A DNA stretch of 64,000 nt. Source: 67-14 sp020438345 (GTDB taxonomy: Bacteria > Actinomycetota > Thermoleophilia > Solirubrobacterales > 70-9). The position numbers were made by a program, and so were the translations under genes. Each line of letters starts with the position of its first letter. The stretch's first letter is position 1. The stretch covers positions 10,572-74,571 of the forward strand of contig CALMSY010000014.1 in the NCBI GenBank assembly GCA_937872475.1, given 5' to 3'. Below are positions 51,317 to 60,833 of the stretch, piece after piece. Under the pieces are notes generated by a model. That model was not told the origin of the DNA. It searched no databases and saw nothing but the letters and a program-made list of their open reading frames with translations.

Positions 51317-52135
51317 TCAGGCGGTTGGCTGGCCAACCAGCAGCCGGGCTCGCAGCGACTCGAGAACTTCCCCGTCGAGCGAGAGTCCTTCCCTCATATA
51401 CCCGTCGATCGACCCGTACCTGGACTTCATCAGGTCGATCGCGGTCTGCAGATATTCCCGCTCGACGCAGAGCACGGGCTTCAGTACCGCCGGGTCACCG
51501 CCGGCCGAGGCGAACTGGTCAAAAATAGGCTTGAGGGCGGGTAATAGTTGCTGGTTGGTCAGCAGGTAGTCGTGGAATACGTCCTCCTCCTCGACTCCGA
51601 GGAAGAGCAAGGTCGAAGCGGCGGCCCAGCCGGTGCGATCTTTGCCGGTCGTGCAGTGAAACAGGGCCGGTACCGTGCCCATCGCAGCCAGGTCGGTGAA
51701 GAACGTGCGGTAGGAGGAGATCGCTGAAGGCAACTCGACAAGTTCGCGGTAGGCCTCCTTCATCATCTCGGCTCCCTGACCGTTCGAAAGCGCGGAACCG
51801 ATCGCGTCCGGGTTTTCCATCTGCGCCAGCAAACTGTTCGCACTCTCACCGGTTCGGTCGGCAAGGACATCGAGTTTGACTTCTCGAGCTCCGATTTCCC
51901 GGTCGGGACTCGCCTCGGCCTCGGCCGCGGTCCGCAAGTCGAAAACCGTCTTGAGCCCCAGCTCCTCAACCTTTCGCAGGTCGGCATCGCCAAGCCGGGC
52001 AAGCAGGACCGATCGGTAAAGCTGTCCGCGCTTTACCGATTTCCCCTCGGCGGCCCGGTAGCCACCGATGTCGCGCAGATTTGGCAGAGTCTCAACCGGA
52101 ATGTTCTGGCCCGGCTCCATGGCTTTTGAATTCAT
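51317..52135 (-). CDS. Tyrosine/lipid phosphatase of the PtpB-like family
   Basis: Cys-dependent phosphatase with P-loop HCTTGKDRTG (about 160-169, catalytic Cys and Arg). Other family features are NLRDIGGYRAAEGKSVKRG near the start and FDLRTAAEAEASPD (general-acid region). 272 residues fits the family of M. tuberculosis PtpB. No signal peptide is seen. It lies 8 bases after the decarboxylase gene on the same strand, so they are co-transcribed, though no functional link is clear. Confidence 0.9.
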   Translation of the reverse strand: MNSKAMEPGQNIPVETLPNLRDIGGYRAAEGKSVKRGQLYRSVLLARLGDADLRKVEELGLKTVFDLRTAAEAEASPDREIGAREVKLDVLADRTGESANSLLAQMENPDAIGSALSNGQGAEMMKEAYRELVELPSAISSYRTFFTDLAAMGTVPALFHCTTGKDRTGWAAASTLLFLGVEEEDVFHDYLLTNQQLLPALKPIFDQFASAGGDPAVLKPVLCVEREYLQTAIDLMKSRYGSIDGYMREGLSLDGEVLESLRARLLVGQPTA

Positions 52136-52143
52136 TCCGCGAT

Positions 52144-53607
52144 CTATTCCGCGATCACTCGAAGCGTAGTTAGTTCCCGGTCGGCCGCCCCACGGACATG
52201 ACCGCCGTGATCGACTGAATCCGAGATGTACTCGAGAGTCTCTCTGGTGAGCCTTTCACCGGGCAGGACATTCGGAATTCCCGGGGGGTATGTCGCAAGG
52301 GGTTCGGCTGCGATACGACCTTCGGCTTCGCGGAAAGGCACGACCTCCTGTCGGCCGAGGAATGCATCGCGCGGGGTCATCGCGGGATCGCTCCAGGGTG
52401 GTGGCGGAGCGAACTCGGGCTTTTCCCCGACCGGCTCGGCCTCGATCGCTTCCAGGGCGGTGAGGATCCCGTCGATCAGGCGACGGGCCCGCTGCGGAGT
52501 CCCGGTTGCCATGCCGAAGACAGCAACCGCGACTGTGTCTGAAGCGAGCTCGAGGTGGACTCCGGCGAGGTCCCGGGCCAACTCGGCGATGTGGTATCCG
52601 GTGCTGCCGGTCCCGCGAACGTCGATGGTCAACCGGAGGGGATCCCAGCCGGCAACGCTCTCTCGCGCCAACAGTCGTTCATCGAGCACATCGAGCCCCG
52701 GAATCGCCTTGATCTCTTCCCTCGCCTCGGCCAGGACCTGGATCGTTTCGCCAAGCAGGCGTTCGCCGTCAACGGCAGCCTGGCTGCGGGCCGCATCGAG
52801 CGAGCCACAAAGCAGCGAGTTGGGACTGGTTGATTCCGTCATCGAAATGCAACGGTCGATGATCGATTCTTCGAATCGTTCAGAAGCGAGGTGGATCATT
52901 GCCGACTGGGTCAGGCTGCCGACGATCTTGTGGGTGGACGAGATGACCAGATCGGCGCCACTCTGGATTGCGCTCGGGGGGAGATCCGGGTGGAAAGTGA
53001 GGTGGGCCCCCCAGGCTTCATCGACCACCAATGGCACGCCTCTTTGGTGGGCGACCTCGGCCAGCGCCGGAACGTCGGCGCAGGCTCCGAAGTAGGTGGG
53101 CGAAACGGCCACCGCTGCGGCAGCGTCGGGGCAACGGTCGAGTGCGTCACTCAGCGCTTCCGGAGTCAGGCAATGAGCCACCCCAAGGTCAGGGTCAAGT
53201 TCGGGGGCAGCGAAAGTCGGCTTCAGTCCGGCCATGATCATCCCGTCGATGACTGACGAGTGAACGTTCCTCTGGACCACGAGTTCCCCGCCCATGTGGG
53301 CGACCGCCAGACACATGGCCTGGTTGCCCTGGGAAGCCCCGTTGATCAGAAACCAGGTGCGCCTGGCTCCCCAGGCTTCGGCAGCCAGTTGCTGGGCTTG
53401 TTGAAACGGGTTCCGGTCTCCGACGTCGATTCCATCGAGCAGAGCGGGGATGTCATCCGCAAGGCCGGTCTGACCGGCCAGCAGATGAAGCTTCAGGCCG
53501 GAACCCAGACCACCCTGATGGCCCGGCACATTGAACCTCCCGGGGTCACTCTGGGCGAATTCGATCAGAGCATCGACGTAGGGAGTTCGATCTTGGCCGG
53601 AAGTCAT
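52144..53607 (-). CDS. Orn/Lys/Arg decarboxylase, PLP-dependent
   Basis: Fold-type I decarboxylase that makes putrescine, cadaverine or agmatine. N-terminal RFNVPGHQGG, cofactor region LINGASQGNQAM, Asp in VVDEAWGAHL, and the PLP-binding Lys in SSTHKIVGSLTQSAMIH (about 222), then the C-terminal domain with TYPPGIPNVLPGE. 487 residues, the shorter Gram-positive form without the wing domain. The substrate amino acid is not certain. It fits the diamine genes further right. Confidence 0.9.
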   Translation of the reverse strand: MTSGQDRTPYVDALIEFAQSDPGRFNVPGHQGGLGSGLKLHLLAGQTGLADDIPALLDGIDVGDRNPFQQAQQLAAEAWGARRTWFLINGASQGNQAMCLAVAHMGGELVVQRNVHSSVIDGMIMAGLKPTFAAPELDPDLGVAHCLTPEALSDALDRCPDAAAAVAVSPTYFGACADVPALAEVAHQRGVPLVVDEAWGAHLTFHPDLPPSAIQSGADLVISSTHKIVGSLTQSAMIHLASERFEESIIDRCISMTESTSPNSLLCGSLDAARSQAAVDGERLLGETIQVLAEAREEIKAIPGLDVLDERLLARESVAGWDPLRLTIDVRGTGSTGYHIAELARDLAGVHLELASDTVAVAVFGMATGTPQRARRLIDGILTALEAIEAEPVGEKPEFAPPPPWSDPAMTPRDAFLGRQEVVPFREAEGRIAAEPLATYPPGIPNVLPGERLTRETLEYISDSVDHGGHVRGAADRELTTLRVIAE

Positions 53608-53712
53608 GCGTAGATTCTAATGAGCCGGGATTCAGGCCTTGCCGACCGGGCTGAAGGTAGGGTGGCATCGGAAATGAAACCCCCGCAGACAAGTGTCACG
53701 CTGCCTGGCAGG

Positions 53713-54237
53713 ATGAAAGCCGTGGCAAGTGTCGTTGCGTTCATCGGTGCTTGTGCTCTGGTGGCATGTGGTGGCGGCAGCTCCGAAGATGACGTGACCC
53801 GCAGCGACTTCATCGCCGATGCGGATGCGATCTGCGCCCAGTTCAATGTGGCATCAACTGCTCGCGAAGCGGACTTCAACGAGGCACTGAAAGCCAGCGA
53901 CCTCGAACAGGCAGCCACCGATTTCGAAGATCAGGCCAACGAAGCCAACGCGATGCTGGATCAGATTGCCGCCATCGAAGTGCCGGTCAGCGACCAGGCC
54001 ACAGTCGACGACATAATCCTGGTCGGTCGTCAACGGGCGGATGCCGCCACAGAAGCCGCCGATGCGATCGCCGCCGGCGACAAGGAAGCGATGATCGCGG
54101 CCGGAAAGAAGGCCTCGGATCTGGCAGGCCAGTACTTTCAGATGACCGATGGATTCGGGTTCGTCGATTGCGGCAGCGGAAGCAGTGCCGGCACGAGCGG
54201 CTCCGGAAATTCAGGGACCACCGGGACTACCTCCTGA
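53713..54237 (+). CDS. Putative lipoprotein, paralogue 1
   Basis: 174 residues from ATG 53713 (GGCAGG just upstream). Lipoprotein signal: AVASVVAFIGACALVACGGG with the lipobox Cys. The mature part is helical and acidic, beginning DFIADADAICAQF, with a later Cys (FVDCGSGS) and a Gly/Ser/Thr-rich tail. It shares its layout with the gene at 54329. I do not recognise the family; extracellular attachment is inferred. Confidence 0.75.
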   Translation: MKAVASVVAFIGACALVACGGGSSEDDVTRSDFIADADAICAQFNVASTAREADFNEALKASDLEQAATDFEDQANEANAMLDQIAAIEVPVSDQATVDDIILVGRQRADAATEAADAIAAGDKEAMIAAGKKASDLAGQYFQMTDGFGFVDCGSGSSAGTSGSGNSGTTGTTS

Positions 54238-54328
54238 CCGTCCGGCTGTCTGGCTTTCAGCGAACTCGGCCCAGCGGGTCATGGCTCGTTCGGGATAGGC
54301 TCACAACTCCAAAACGAACGGGGGTAAA

Positions 54329-54841
54329 ATGAGTGTCAAGTCCAGAACCGGGCACCTAGTGGTGCTTGGAGCAGTTCTTTTTACCGGTGCGGCCCTGGTG
54401 GCGGGTTGCGGGGGAGATTCCGATTCAGGTAGCAAGGAAGACTTCATCGCCAGTGCTGACCAGATTTGTGCCGATTTCCGGGAGCAGGCCCAGACCGTGG
54501 AATCAGAGTTCACCGATGCGCTGGACGCGGGTGACCTTGAGACCGCTGCCCAGGTATTCGAGGGTCAGGGCAGCGCCATGTCTGATGCGATAGACGAGAT
54601 AGAAGGCCTGGACGTGCCGTCCGAGGACCAGGCGACGATTGATGAGTTCATTGCCTTGAGCCGCGATCAGGTTGACGTCACTCTGGACGCCGCCGATGCG
54701 ATTCGCAACGGTGACCGCCAGGCTTTTGATGCGGCAATTGCCGACGGTGAAGCGCTTGAAGCCCAGTCGGATGAACTTGCCGACGGGTACGGCCTGGTTG
54801 ACTGCGGCAGCGCCGGCGACGAGGATTCGTCAGTCGGCTAG
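54329..54841 (+). CDS. Putative lipoprotein, paralogue 2
   Basis: 170 residues. Signal LVVLGAVLFTGAALVAGCGG with lipobox Cys, then DFIASADQICADFREQAQTV, an acidic helical middle and GLVDCGSAGD near the end. The shared DFIA-x-AD-x-IC-A-x-F start, central D-V-P-S/V-x-DQAT segment and late VDCGS show it arose by duplication with the 53713 gene. The ribosome site GGGGG precedes ATG 54329. Function unknown. Confidence 0.78.
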   Translation: MSVKSRTGHLVVLGAVLFTGAALVAGCGGDSDSGSKEDFIASADQICADFREQAQTVESEFTDALDAGDLETAAQVFEGQGSAMSDAIDEIEGLDVPSEDQATIDEFIALSRDQVDVTLDAADAIRNGDRQAFDAAIADGEALEAQSDELADGYGLVDCGSAGDEDSSVG

Positions 54842-54874
54842 CCCCGAACGATGCTGGTCAGGTATCCCTGCGGC

Positions 54875-56341
54875 TCAGCCGTAGGGATACCACCAGTCCT
54901 TTACTTCAATTTCGGTTTCGATGTGGGCGTGTTTGGCCTCGCGGAAGGCGTCGAGCCCTTCGGTCCCGAGTTCCCGGCCGATCCCCGAGTTCTTGAATCC
55001 GCCGAAGGGTCCGGCGTCATTGTCGGTCAGGGGGTCGTTGATCCAGACCGAACCCGAACGCACTTCTTTCACACATCGGATTGCCCGCTTCAGGTCACGG
55101 GTGTAGATGATCGACCCAAGGCCGAAGTCAAGACCGTTGGAGAGAGAGATGGCTTCGTCGAGGTCCTTGACCGGAACGATCGGAGCCACGGGACCGAAGG
55201 TCTCCTCCCGCAGCAGATCGGCATCCGGGGGCACGTTGGTCAAAACGCAGGGCTCGAGGTAGTGACCGGTCTCGAAACCGGCTCTGCCTCCGCCCGTCAA
55301 CAGCTCTGCCCCGGCAGCAACCGAAGCCTCCACCTGCGTGACGGCCTTTTCCCGCTGGGCGCGGGAGATCATCGGTCCGAGGTCGGTCTTCGGGTCGAGC
55401 GGGTCGCCGATCACCAGTGATTTCGCATGTTCGACAAAGGCGCTGACGAATTCATCGAAGATGTTCTCCATCACGTAGAAGCGCTCGGAAGACGTGCAGA
55501 CCTGGCCGGCGTTCAGGCAGGCTGACCAGACCCCGCCCTGCGCGGCGACCGCGATTCCGTCCGCACCAATGTCATCGCAGACGATGAAGGGATCTTTGCC
55601 GCCCATCTCGAGGTTGACTCTGGCGTTCCTGGAAGCGGCAGCGATTCCGACCTTCCTGCCGGTCGCGACCGAACCGGTAAAGGCAACGCAGTCAATGCCC
55701 GGATGCTCCGCGATCCCCGCGCCGATATCCCCGGCTCCGGCCAGCAGATTTACCGTCCCTGCCGGCAGATCCGAAAAGACATCTGCGACCGCCAGGGTTG
55801 AAAGCGGGGTCAGCTCGGAAGGCTTCGCGACGATCGTGTTCCCGGCGGCAAGTGCCGGTGCGAGCTTCCAGACCAGCAGCAGAAGGGGGAAGTTCCACGG
55901 AACTATGCAGCCGACCACGCCATGCGGCTCCTTGACCACGACCGAGAACTGGGAGGCTTCGATCGGCGGGATGACCCTCCCGATCTCGGATCGGGCTACT
56001 TCGGCGTAGTAGTCAAAGCAGGCAGCGCACCATTCGACTTCATCGGCTGATTCGGAAAGCGGCCGGCCGATCTCGGTGGTCATCAGAAATGCCAGTTCGT
56101 CCGTCTTCTCCCTGAGTGCGGAGGCGATCCCGTGAAGCAGGGGAGCCCGGTCGACAGCCGGCATTGTTCCCCAGGTCGACTTGGCCCCGGTTGCCTTCGC
56201 TACCGCCAGATCGAGCTGCTCGAGCGAAGCCGAACCGACGGTCGCCACGATTTCCTCGTTGACCGGGTTCTCCACTTCGATCGGCGAACCGCCACCGTCA
56301 ACCAGCTCTCCACCAATCAGCAACCGCGTCTCGTATCCCAT
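54875..56341 (-). CDS. NAD(P)-dependent aldehyde dehydrogenase
   Basis: ALDH-superfamily enzyme, 488 residues. Substrate/cofactor motifs: VVGCIVPWNFPLLLLVWKLA, AKPSELTPLS, FTGSVATGRKV, the general-base Glu in NLEMGGKDPF (about 243) and the catalytic Cys in LNAGQVCTSSER (about 279). Its place beside polyamine uptake and aminotransferase genes suggests 4-aminobutyraldehyde or a related amino-aldehyde as substrate (inference). It is separated from the pot genes by a 148-base stretch with a large hairpin. Confidence 0.92.
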   Translation of the reverse strand: MGYETRLLIGGELVDGGGSPIEVENPVNEEIVATVGSASLEQLDLAVAKATGAKSTWGTMPAVDRAPLLHGIASALREKTDELAFLMTTEIGRPLSESADEVEWCAACFDYYAEVARSEIGRVIPPIEASQFSVVVKEPHGVVGCIVPWNFPLLLLVWKLAPALAAGNTIVAKPSELTPLSTLAVADVFSDLPAGTVNLLAGAGDIGAGIAEHPGIDCVAFTGSVATGRKVGIAAASRNARVNLEMGGKDPFIVCDDIGADGIAVAAQGGVWSACLNAGQVCTSSERFYVMENIFDEFVSAFVEHAKSLVIGDPLDPKTDLGPMISRAQREKAVTQVEASVAAGAELLTGGGRAGFETGHYLEPCVLTNVPPDADLLREETFGPVAPIVPVKDLDEAISLSNGLDFGLGSIIYTRDLKRAIRCVKEVRSGSVWINDPLTDNDAGPFGGFKNSGIGRELGTEGLDAFREAKHAHIETEIEVKDWWYPYG

Positions 56342-56411
56342 ACGGGAAATCTACGACCTGGCGAGACTTGAAGGCGGGATCCGGGGTGTCGCTCCCGGGC
56401 CTTGGGTGTGA

Positions 56412-56476
56412 GGCGGGGTTCGGTGTGTCCGTCGACGACGTTTTGGGCCGAGGAGGCGGATACACCGAACTCCGCC
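56412..56476 (-). terminator. Large hairpin between potC and the aldehyde dehydrogenase gene
   Basis: 20-base arms (56412-56431 and 56457-56476) complementary at 18 positions; the other two can form G-U pairs in the minus-strand RNA. The loop is 25 bases. It begins 13 bases after the potC stop, so it could end or attenuate the pot transcript, or stabilise it against exonucleases. It has no T-run. Confidence 0.6.
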
Positions 56477-56489
56477 CCAAATGCCGGGG

Positions 56490-57341
56490 CTAAACAGGCA
56501 GGGAAACGGCCGGCTTGTTCGCGACCTCTTCGGGCCGCATCGCTGCTGCCTTCTCGGCCCGCTTCTGCTGGATGATCACCGCCAGCATTGCGACCACGGT
56601 CACCGCGAAGAGCATGGTCGCGATCACATTGACCTGGACCGGAATGCCACGCTGGTTGGCGCCGAAGATGTACAGCGGGAAGGTGACTTCCGAACCCGAG
56701 TTGAAGTTCGAGATCACGAAATCATCGATCGAGAGCGCGAACGACAGCAACCCGGCGGATATCACTCCGGGAGCGATCAGGGGCAGGGTCACCTTGCGGA
56801 AAGTGGTGAGGGCATTGGCGCCGAGGTCGGAGGCAGCTTCCTCCAGGCGTCGGTCAAATCCGATCAGGCGGGAGCGGACCACGATCACCACGAAGCTGAT
56901 TGAGAACATGATGTGGGCGATAAGCAGGGTGCCGAACCCGAGTTGCGCGCCGTAAATCAGGAACATTGAAAGCAGCGAGGCACCGATAACGACCTCGGGA
57001 GTTGCCATCGGAATGACGATCAGCAGGTTGGCTGCCCGGCGACCGAAGAACTTGTACCTGACAAGGGCAATGGCAATCAGGGTGCCGAGAATCGTCGCGC
57101 CGATCGAGGTGAAGAAAGCGAGCCGGATACTCACCAGCAGCGAGTCGGTCAGTTCCTCGATGACGAACGGCTTGCCCCAGTACTCGGTGGTGAAGCCAAC
57201 CCATTCGAAGTTGTAGCGGCCGGACGGGTCGTTGAACGAGAAGACGGCGATCACGAGGATCGGGAGCAGCATGTAGGCAAGAGCAAGAAGCCCGATGAAC
57301 AGAACCATGTGCTCCTTGATCCATGTCCAGATCTTGCTCAC
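56490..57341 (-). CDS. potC: Polyamine ABC transporter permease PotC-type
   Basis: Inner-membrane subunit of a spermidine/putrescine-type importer. Six helices and the ATPase-contact EAA loop EEAASDLGANALTTFRKV (about 155-172). 283 residues. The GTG start overlaps the potB stop by 4 bases. Substrate assignment to polyamines comes from the whole potADBC arrangement and neighbours. Confidence 0.92.
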   Translation of the reverse strand: MSKIWTWIKEHMVLFIGLLALAYMLLPILVIAVFSFNDPSGRYNFEWVGFTTEYWGKPFVIEELTDSLLVSIRLAFFTSIGATILGTLIAIALVRYKFFGRRAANLLIVIPMATPEVVIGASLLSMFLIYGAQLGFGTLLIAHIMFSISFVVIVVRSRLIGFDRRLEEAASDLGANALTTFRKVTLPLIAPGVISAGLLSFALSIDDFVISNFNSGSEVTFPLYIFGANQRGIPVQVNVIATMLFAVTVVAMLAVIIQQKRAEKAAAMRPEEVANKPAVSLPV

Positions 57342-58207
57342 TTTGCCTCCTCGTCTTCGCCCATCAGGGCCTCGGATCCAGCGAACTTGATGTAGAGGAG
57401 CAGAGCCACCAGGATGATCGCCATCAGGGTGAACGAAAGTGCTGCGGCTTCCGGATAGTCATTGACCACCAGGTACTTCGACTGGATCACGTTGCCGATC
57501 ATCGCCTGGTTTGTGCCGCCAAGGAAAGTCGCGTTGACGTAGTCACCGGCGGCCGGGATAAAAGTCAGGAGGACGCCGGCGATGATGCCTGGCATGGTCA
57601 GAGGGAGCGTGATCCGCCAGAAGGTCTGGGCGGTCGAGGCGTAGAGGTCCTTGCCGGCCTCGAGCAGTCGCCGGTCGAGACGCTCAAGAGCGGAGAAAAG
57701 CGGCAGAACCATGAACGGCAGGAAGTTGTAAGTGAGACCGGCGATCACCGCGGCTGATGTGGCCAGCACCCTGCCGTCCTGGGGCACCAGATGGATGGTC
57801 TTGAGGAAGCTGACCACCGGGCTGGTGTCATCGAGAATGGTCTTCCAGGCGATGGTACGGATCAGATAGGTAGTGAAGAACGGTGCCACCACCGCGAAAA
57901 GCATCAGGTTTTTCCAGCGTCCCGCCTTGAAAGCGATCGCATAGGCGAGCGGATATCCGATCAGCAGGCAAAAGAAGGTGGCTATGCCCGCGTAGTAGAA
58001 GGCCCGCAGGAACTGGGTGCTGTACTGGCTGATCGAGTCGGTGTAGTTCTCGAAAGCCCAGGTCAGCTGGAAGCCGGATTCAAGTGAGCCGGTCTTGAGA
58101 GAGAGCTCCCCCATGAAATACATGGGGATAACGAAGAAGACAATGAGCCAGATCAGGCCCGGGGCAAGAAGCCCGTAGGGAACCAGGCGCCGGCGAACCG
58201 AAGTCAT
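57338..58207 (-). CDS. potB: Polyamine ABC transporter permease PotB-type
   Basis: Partner permease of PotC. Six helices and the EAA loop LEAGKDLYASTAQTFWRI (about 185-202). N-terminus VPYGLLAPGLIWLIVFFVIP is characteristic. 289 residues, ATG 58207 with AAAGGTGA upstream. It follows potD by 69 bases and overlaps potC. Confidence 0.92.
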   Translation of the reverse strand: MTSVRRRLVPYGLLAPGLIWLIVFFVIPMYFMGELSLKTGSLESGFQLTWAFENYTDSISQYSTQFLRAFYYAGIATFFCLLIGYPLAYAIAFKAGRWKNLMLFAVVAPFFTTYLIRTIAWKTILDDTSPVVSFLKTIHLVPQDGRVLATSAAVIAGLTYNFLPFMVLPLFSALERLDRRLLEAGKDLYASTAQTFWRITLPLTMPGIIAGVLLTFIPAAGDYVNATFLGGTNQAMIGNVIQSKYLVVNDYPEAAALSFTLMAIILVALLLYIKFAGSEALMGEDEEAK

Positions 58208-58276
58208 CGGTAGGTCACCTTTCTCATCGATTCGCCGGCTTCTTCATCCTGGTTTCCTGATTCGCTTTCTTTCGGG

Positions 58277-59431
58277 TCAGCCCGTAACCACGTCCTGGAA
58301 GGCCTGCTCGACTTCGAGCTGATCCGCTTCGTCACCGGGCGGTGAAACCTGCGCGAAACAGTTCTCGGTGAACTCGTCACTAGGGAAGATGAGCTCGTTG
58401 TTGGCAATCGAGGGATCCTGCTTCTCGAGGATTTCCTTCACACCCTTGACCGGGCTGACGTAGTTCACGTACTTGGTGATCTGCGCCTGGTTTTCGGGCA
58501 CATAGACGAAGTTCATGAACTTGTACGCGGCGGCAGGGTTCGGTGCGCCGACCGGAATCAGCATGTTGTCTGACCAGATCGAGCAGCCCTGTTCCGGCTG
58601 GACGTAGGCGATGTTCGGGTTGTCGACCTGGGCCTGGACCGCATCACCGGACCAGCCGATAGCGGCGACGACGTCACCCTTGGCCAGGTCCTGAACGAAG
58701 TCGTTGCCGGTAAAGCGGCGGATCTGACCGTTGTCGACGTTCTGCTTGATCTTGTCGATCGTGTCGAGCCAGTCCTGGGTTGTGGCTTCCGCCGGGTCGA
58801 TGCCATCCGCCGCCATGACCAGCGGCACGGTGTCCCGCATCTCGGTCAGCAGGGTGACCTTGCCCTTGTATTTCGGATCAAAAAGATCATTGATCGACTT
58901 GACATCCGGGGCCAGATCCTTGCGGATCACCAGACCCGTCATGCCTGACTGCCACGGCACGCTGTACTCACGATTCGGGTCGAAAGTCGGACTCTCAAGG
59001 CTCGGGATCAGGTTCTTCTCGACGGTCGGGAGCTCGGCCTTGTCGAGATTCTGGATGTAGCCGAGGTTGTACATCTTCTCGGCCATCCAGTCGGTAACGA
59101 TGATTATGTCCCGGCCACCCGAGTCGCCCTGCGCGAGTTGCTGCTGGACCTTGCCGAAGAACTCGTTGTTGTCGTTGACGTCTTCCGTGTAAGTCGTGTT
59201 GATTCCGGTCTCGCTCTGGAAATCCTTGATCGTGGCGCCGTCAATGTAGAGGGGCCAGTTCGAGATCTTCAGGGATCCCTGCGGATCACCTCCGGTCGCC
59301 GTCGTCACGTCGGAGTTGTCTGATCCTTCGTCGATACCGCCACCGCCGCAGGCCACAAGGACCACCGAAGCTGTCAGGGCCAGAATCGCTAGGAAAAACA
59401 GTCGTGCTCGTTTCGTGTTGCTCTTGGGCAT
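58277..59431 (-). CDS. potD: Polyamine-binding lipoprotein PotD-type
   Basis: Extracellular solute receptor of the importer, anchored as a lipoprotein: FFLAILALTASVVLVACGGG with lipobox Cys. The mature protein has the PotD-type opening SLKISNWPLYIDGATIKDF and the ligand-site segment GDVVAAIGWSGDAVQAQ. 384 residues from ATG 59431, preferred over the adjoining GTG 59434 because AAGGAG is 7 bases upstream. The start codon shares a base with the potA stop. Confidence 0.92.
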   Translation of the reverse strand: MPKSNTKRARLFFLAILALTASVVLVACGGGGIDEGSDNSDVTTATGGDPQGSLKISNWPLYIDGATIKDFQSETGINTTYTEDVNDNNEFFGKVQQQLAQGDSGGRDIIIVTDWMAEKMYNLGYIQNLDKAELPTVEKNLIPSLESPTFDPNREYSVPWQSGMTGLVIRKDLAPDVKSINDLFDPKYKGKVTLLTEMRDTVPLVMAADGIDPAEATTQDWLDTIDKIKQNVDNGQIRRFTGNDFVQDLAKGDVVAAIGWSGDAVQAQVDNPNIAYVQPEQGCSIWSDNMLIPVGAPNPAAAYKFMNFVYVPENQAQITKYVNYVSPVKGVKEILEKQDPSIANNELIFPSDEFTENCFAQVSPPGDEADQLEVEQAFQDVVTG

Positions 59432-60657
59432 CACTTCACTCCTTCGGTGACGGTTTCGGGGGGCGTTGTGTCTGCCACCTTGTCCGCAGCGGACTCGGCG
59501 ACAAGATGCATGTGCTCCGGCACCCAGGAAAGGCGTACCTTCGCACCGGCGCCAGGAAAGCTCTGGCGCTCTTCTTCGGAAACATTCGGGCAGAGGACGG
59601 TCATGTTGACGCCATCTGCCACCCGGACTGCCATCTGGGTGGCGGTGCCGAGGTAAAGCGAACTTTCGACAATGCCGTCGACACCGGGCTTGCCCGTGTC
59701 GCCCTGGCCTTCCAGGTCGATCTCGAGCTTCTCCGGGCGGACCACTGCGTAGCAGCGTTCACCGGCACCGAAGCGGGCGGCTTCCGGCGTGGAGATCGCA
59801 GGGCCGTGATCTAGCTGAATCTCCGAACCGGAGCTGGCAATGGCCGGCATCAGGTTGGAAACACCGATGAACCCGGCGACGAACGTGGTGCTCGGCTTCT
59901 CGTAGACAGTTTCCGGGTCAGCGCACTGCTCGATCCGACCTTCGTTCATCACCGCGATCCGGTCACTCATGGTGAGCGCCTCTTCCTGATCGTGGGTGAC
60001 GTAGACAAAAGTGATTCCAACTTCACGCTGAATCTGCTTGAGCTGGACCTGCAGGCCCTTGCGGAGTTTGAGGTCGAGGGCGCCGAGAGGCTCATCGAGC
60101 AACAAAACCTTCGGCAGGTTGACCAGGGCGCGGGCGAGCGCCACGCGCTGCTGTTGGCCACCTGAAAGCTGGTTGGGCTTGCGCTTGGCTTCGCGGGCAA
60201 GTCCGACACGTTCAAGTTCCGTCGCTACACGGTCCTTGATCTCGGCCTTCGGGACCTTCTTGCGCTTGAGGCCGAATCCGACGTTCTCCTCGAGGGTCAT
60301 ATGGGGAAACAGCGCATAGGACTGGAAGACCGTATTCGTCGGGCGCTTGTAAGCGGGCTGACCGGCGACATCCGTGCCATCGATCAGGACTTTGCCCCTG
60401 GTCGGCTGATCGAATCCGGCAATCATCCGGAGAGTCGTGGTCTTGCCGCAACCCGATGGGCCGAGCATTGTGAAGAACTCGCCGTCAGCGATGTCGAGGT
60501 CCATCTCCCTGACTGCGGTGAAATCACCGAAACTCTTGGTGACCCCCTCGAGGCTTACACCCCCGCTCCCAGACCCTGAGCCCGATGGTTTCCCGGCGTT
60601 AGCCTCCGACGGATTCGCATCCGTATCGATCGGTGGTAGATCTGGCGAGCCTTCCAT
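59431..60657 (-). CDS. potA: Polyamine ABC transporter ATPase PotA-type
   Basis: Energises PotBC. Walker A GPSGCGKTT (about 64), Q-loop FQSYALFPH, signature LSGGQQQR (about 164), Walker B VLLLDEPLGALD and H-loop YVTHDQEEA, then a TOBE-type C-terminal domain (about 280-390) with an acidic segment. A disordered Gly/Ser-rich N-terminal extension of about 30 residues is unusual. ATG 60657 follows GAGAGGGG. First gene of the potADBC operon. The 176 bases upstream hold no gene I trust. Confidence 0.94.
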   Translation of the reverse strand: MEGSPDLPPIDTDANPSEANAGKPSGSGSGSGGVSLEGVTKSFGDFTAVREMDLDIADGEFFTMLGPSGCGKTTTLRMIAGFDQPTRGKVLIDGTDVAGQPAYKRPTNTVFQSYALFPHMTLEENVGFGLKRKKVPKAEIKDRVATELERVGLAREAKRKPNQLSGGQQQRVALARALVNLPKVLLLDEPLGALDLKLRKGLQVQLKQIQREVGITFVYVTHDQEEALTMSDRIAVMNEGRIEQCADPETVYEKPSTTFVAGFIGVSNLMPAIASSGSEIQLDHGPAISTPEAARFGAGERCYAVVRPEKLEIDLEGQGDTGKPGVDGIVESSLYLGTATQMAVRVADGVNMTVLCPNVSEEERQSFPGAGAKVRLSWVPEHMHLVAESAADKVADTTPPETVTEGVK

Positions 60658-60833
60658 CGAACCCCTCTCTCAGGTGGACAACCGGTGCCCAAACCTCATT
60701 GACACCGGAGACAACGATTGAACCGTATGCGAAACCGGGGTGGTCTCGCAACCACGGATTGTCCAAATGCACATCCTTTGTCATCCCTGACGTCAAATCA
60801 CCGGCATGCAGCAAGGTGCCAGGGGCGACCCCG

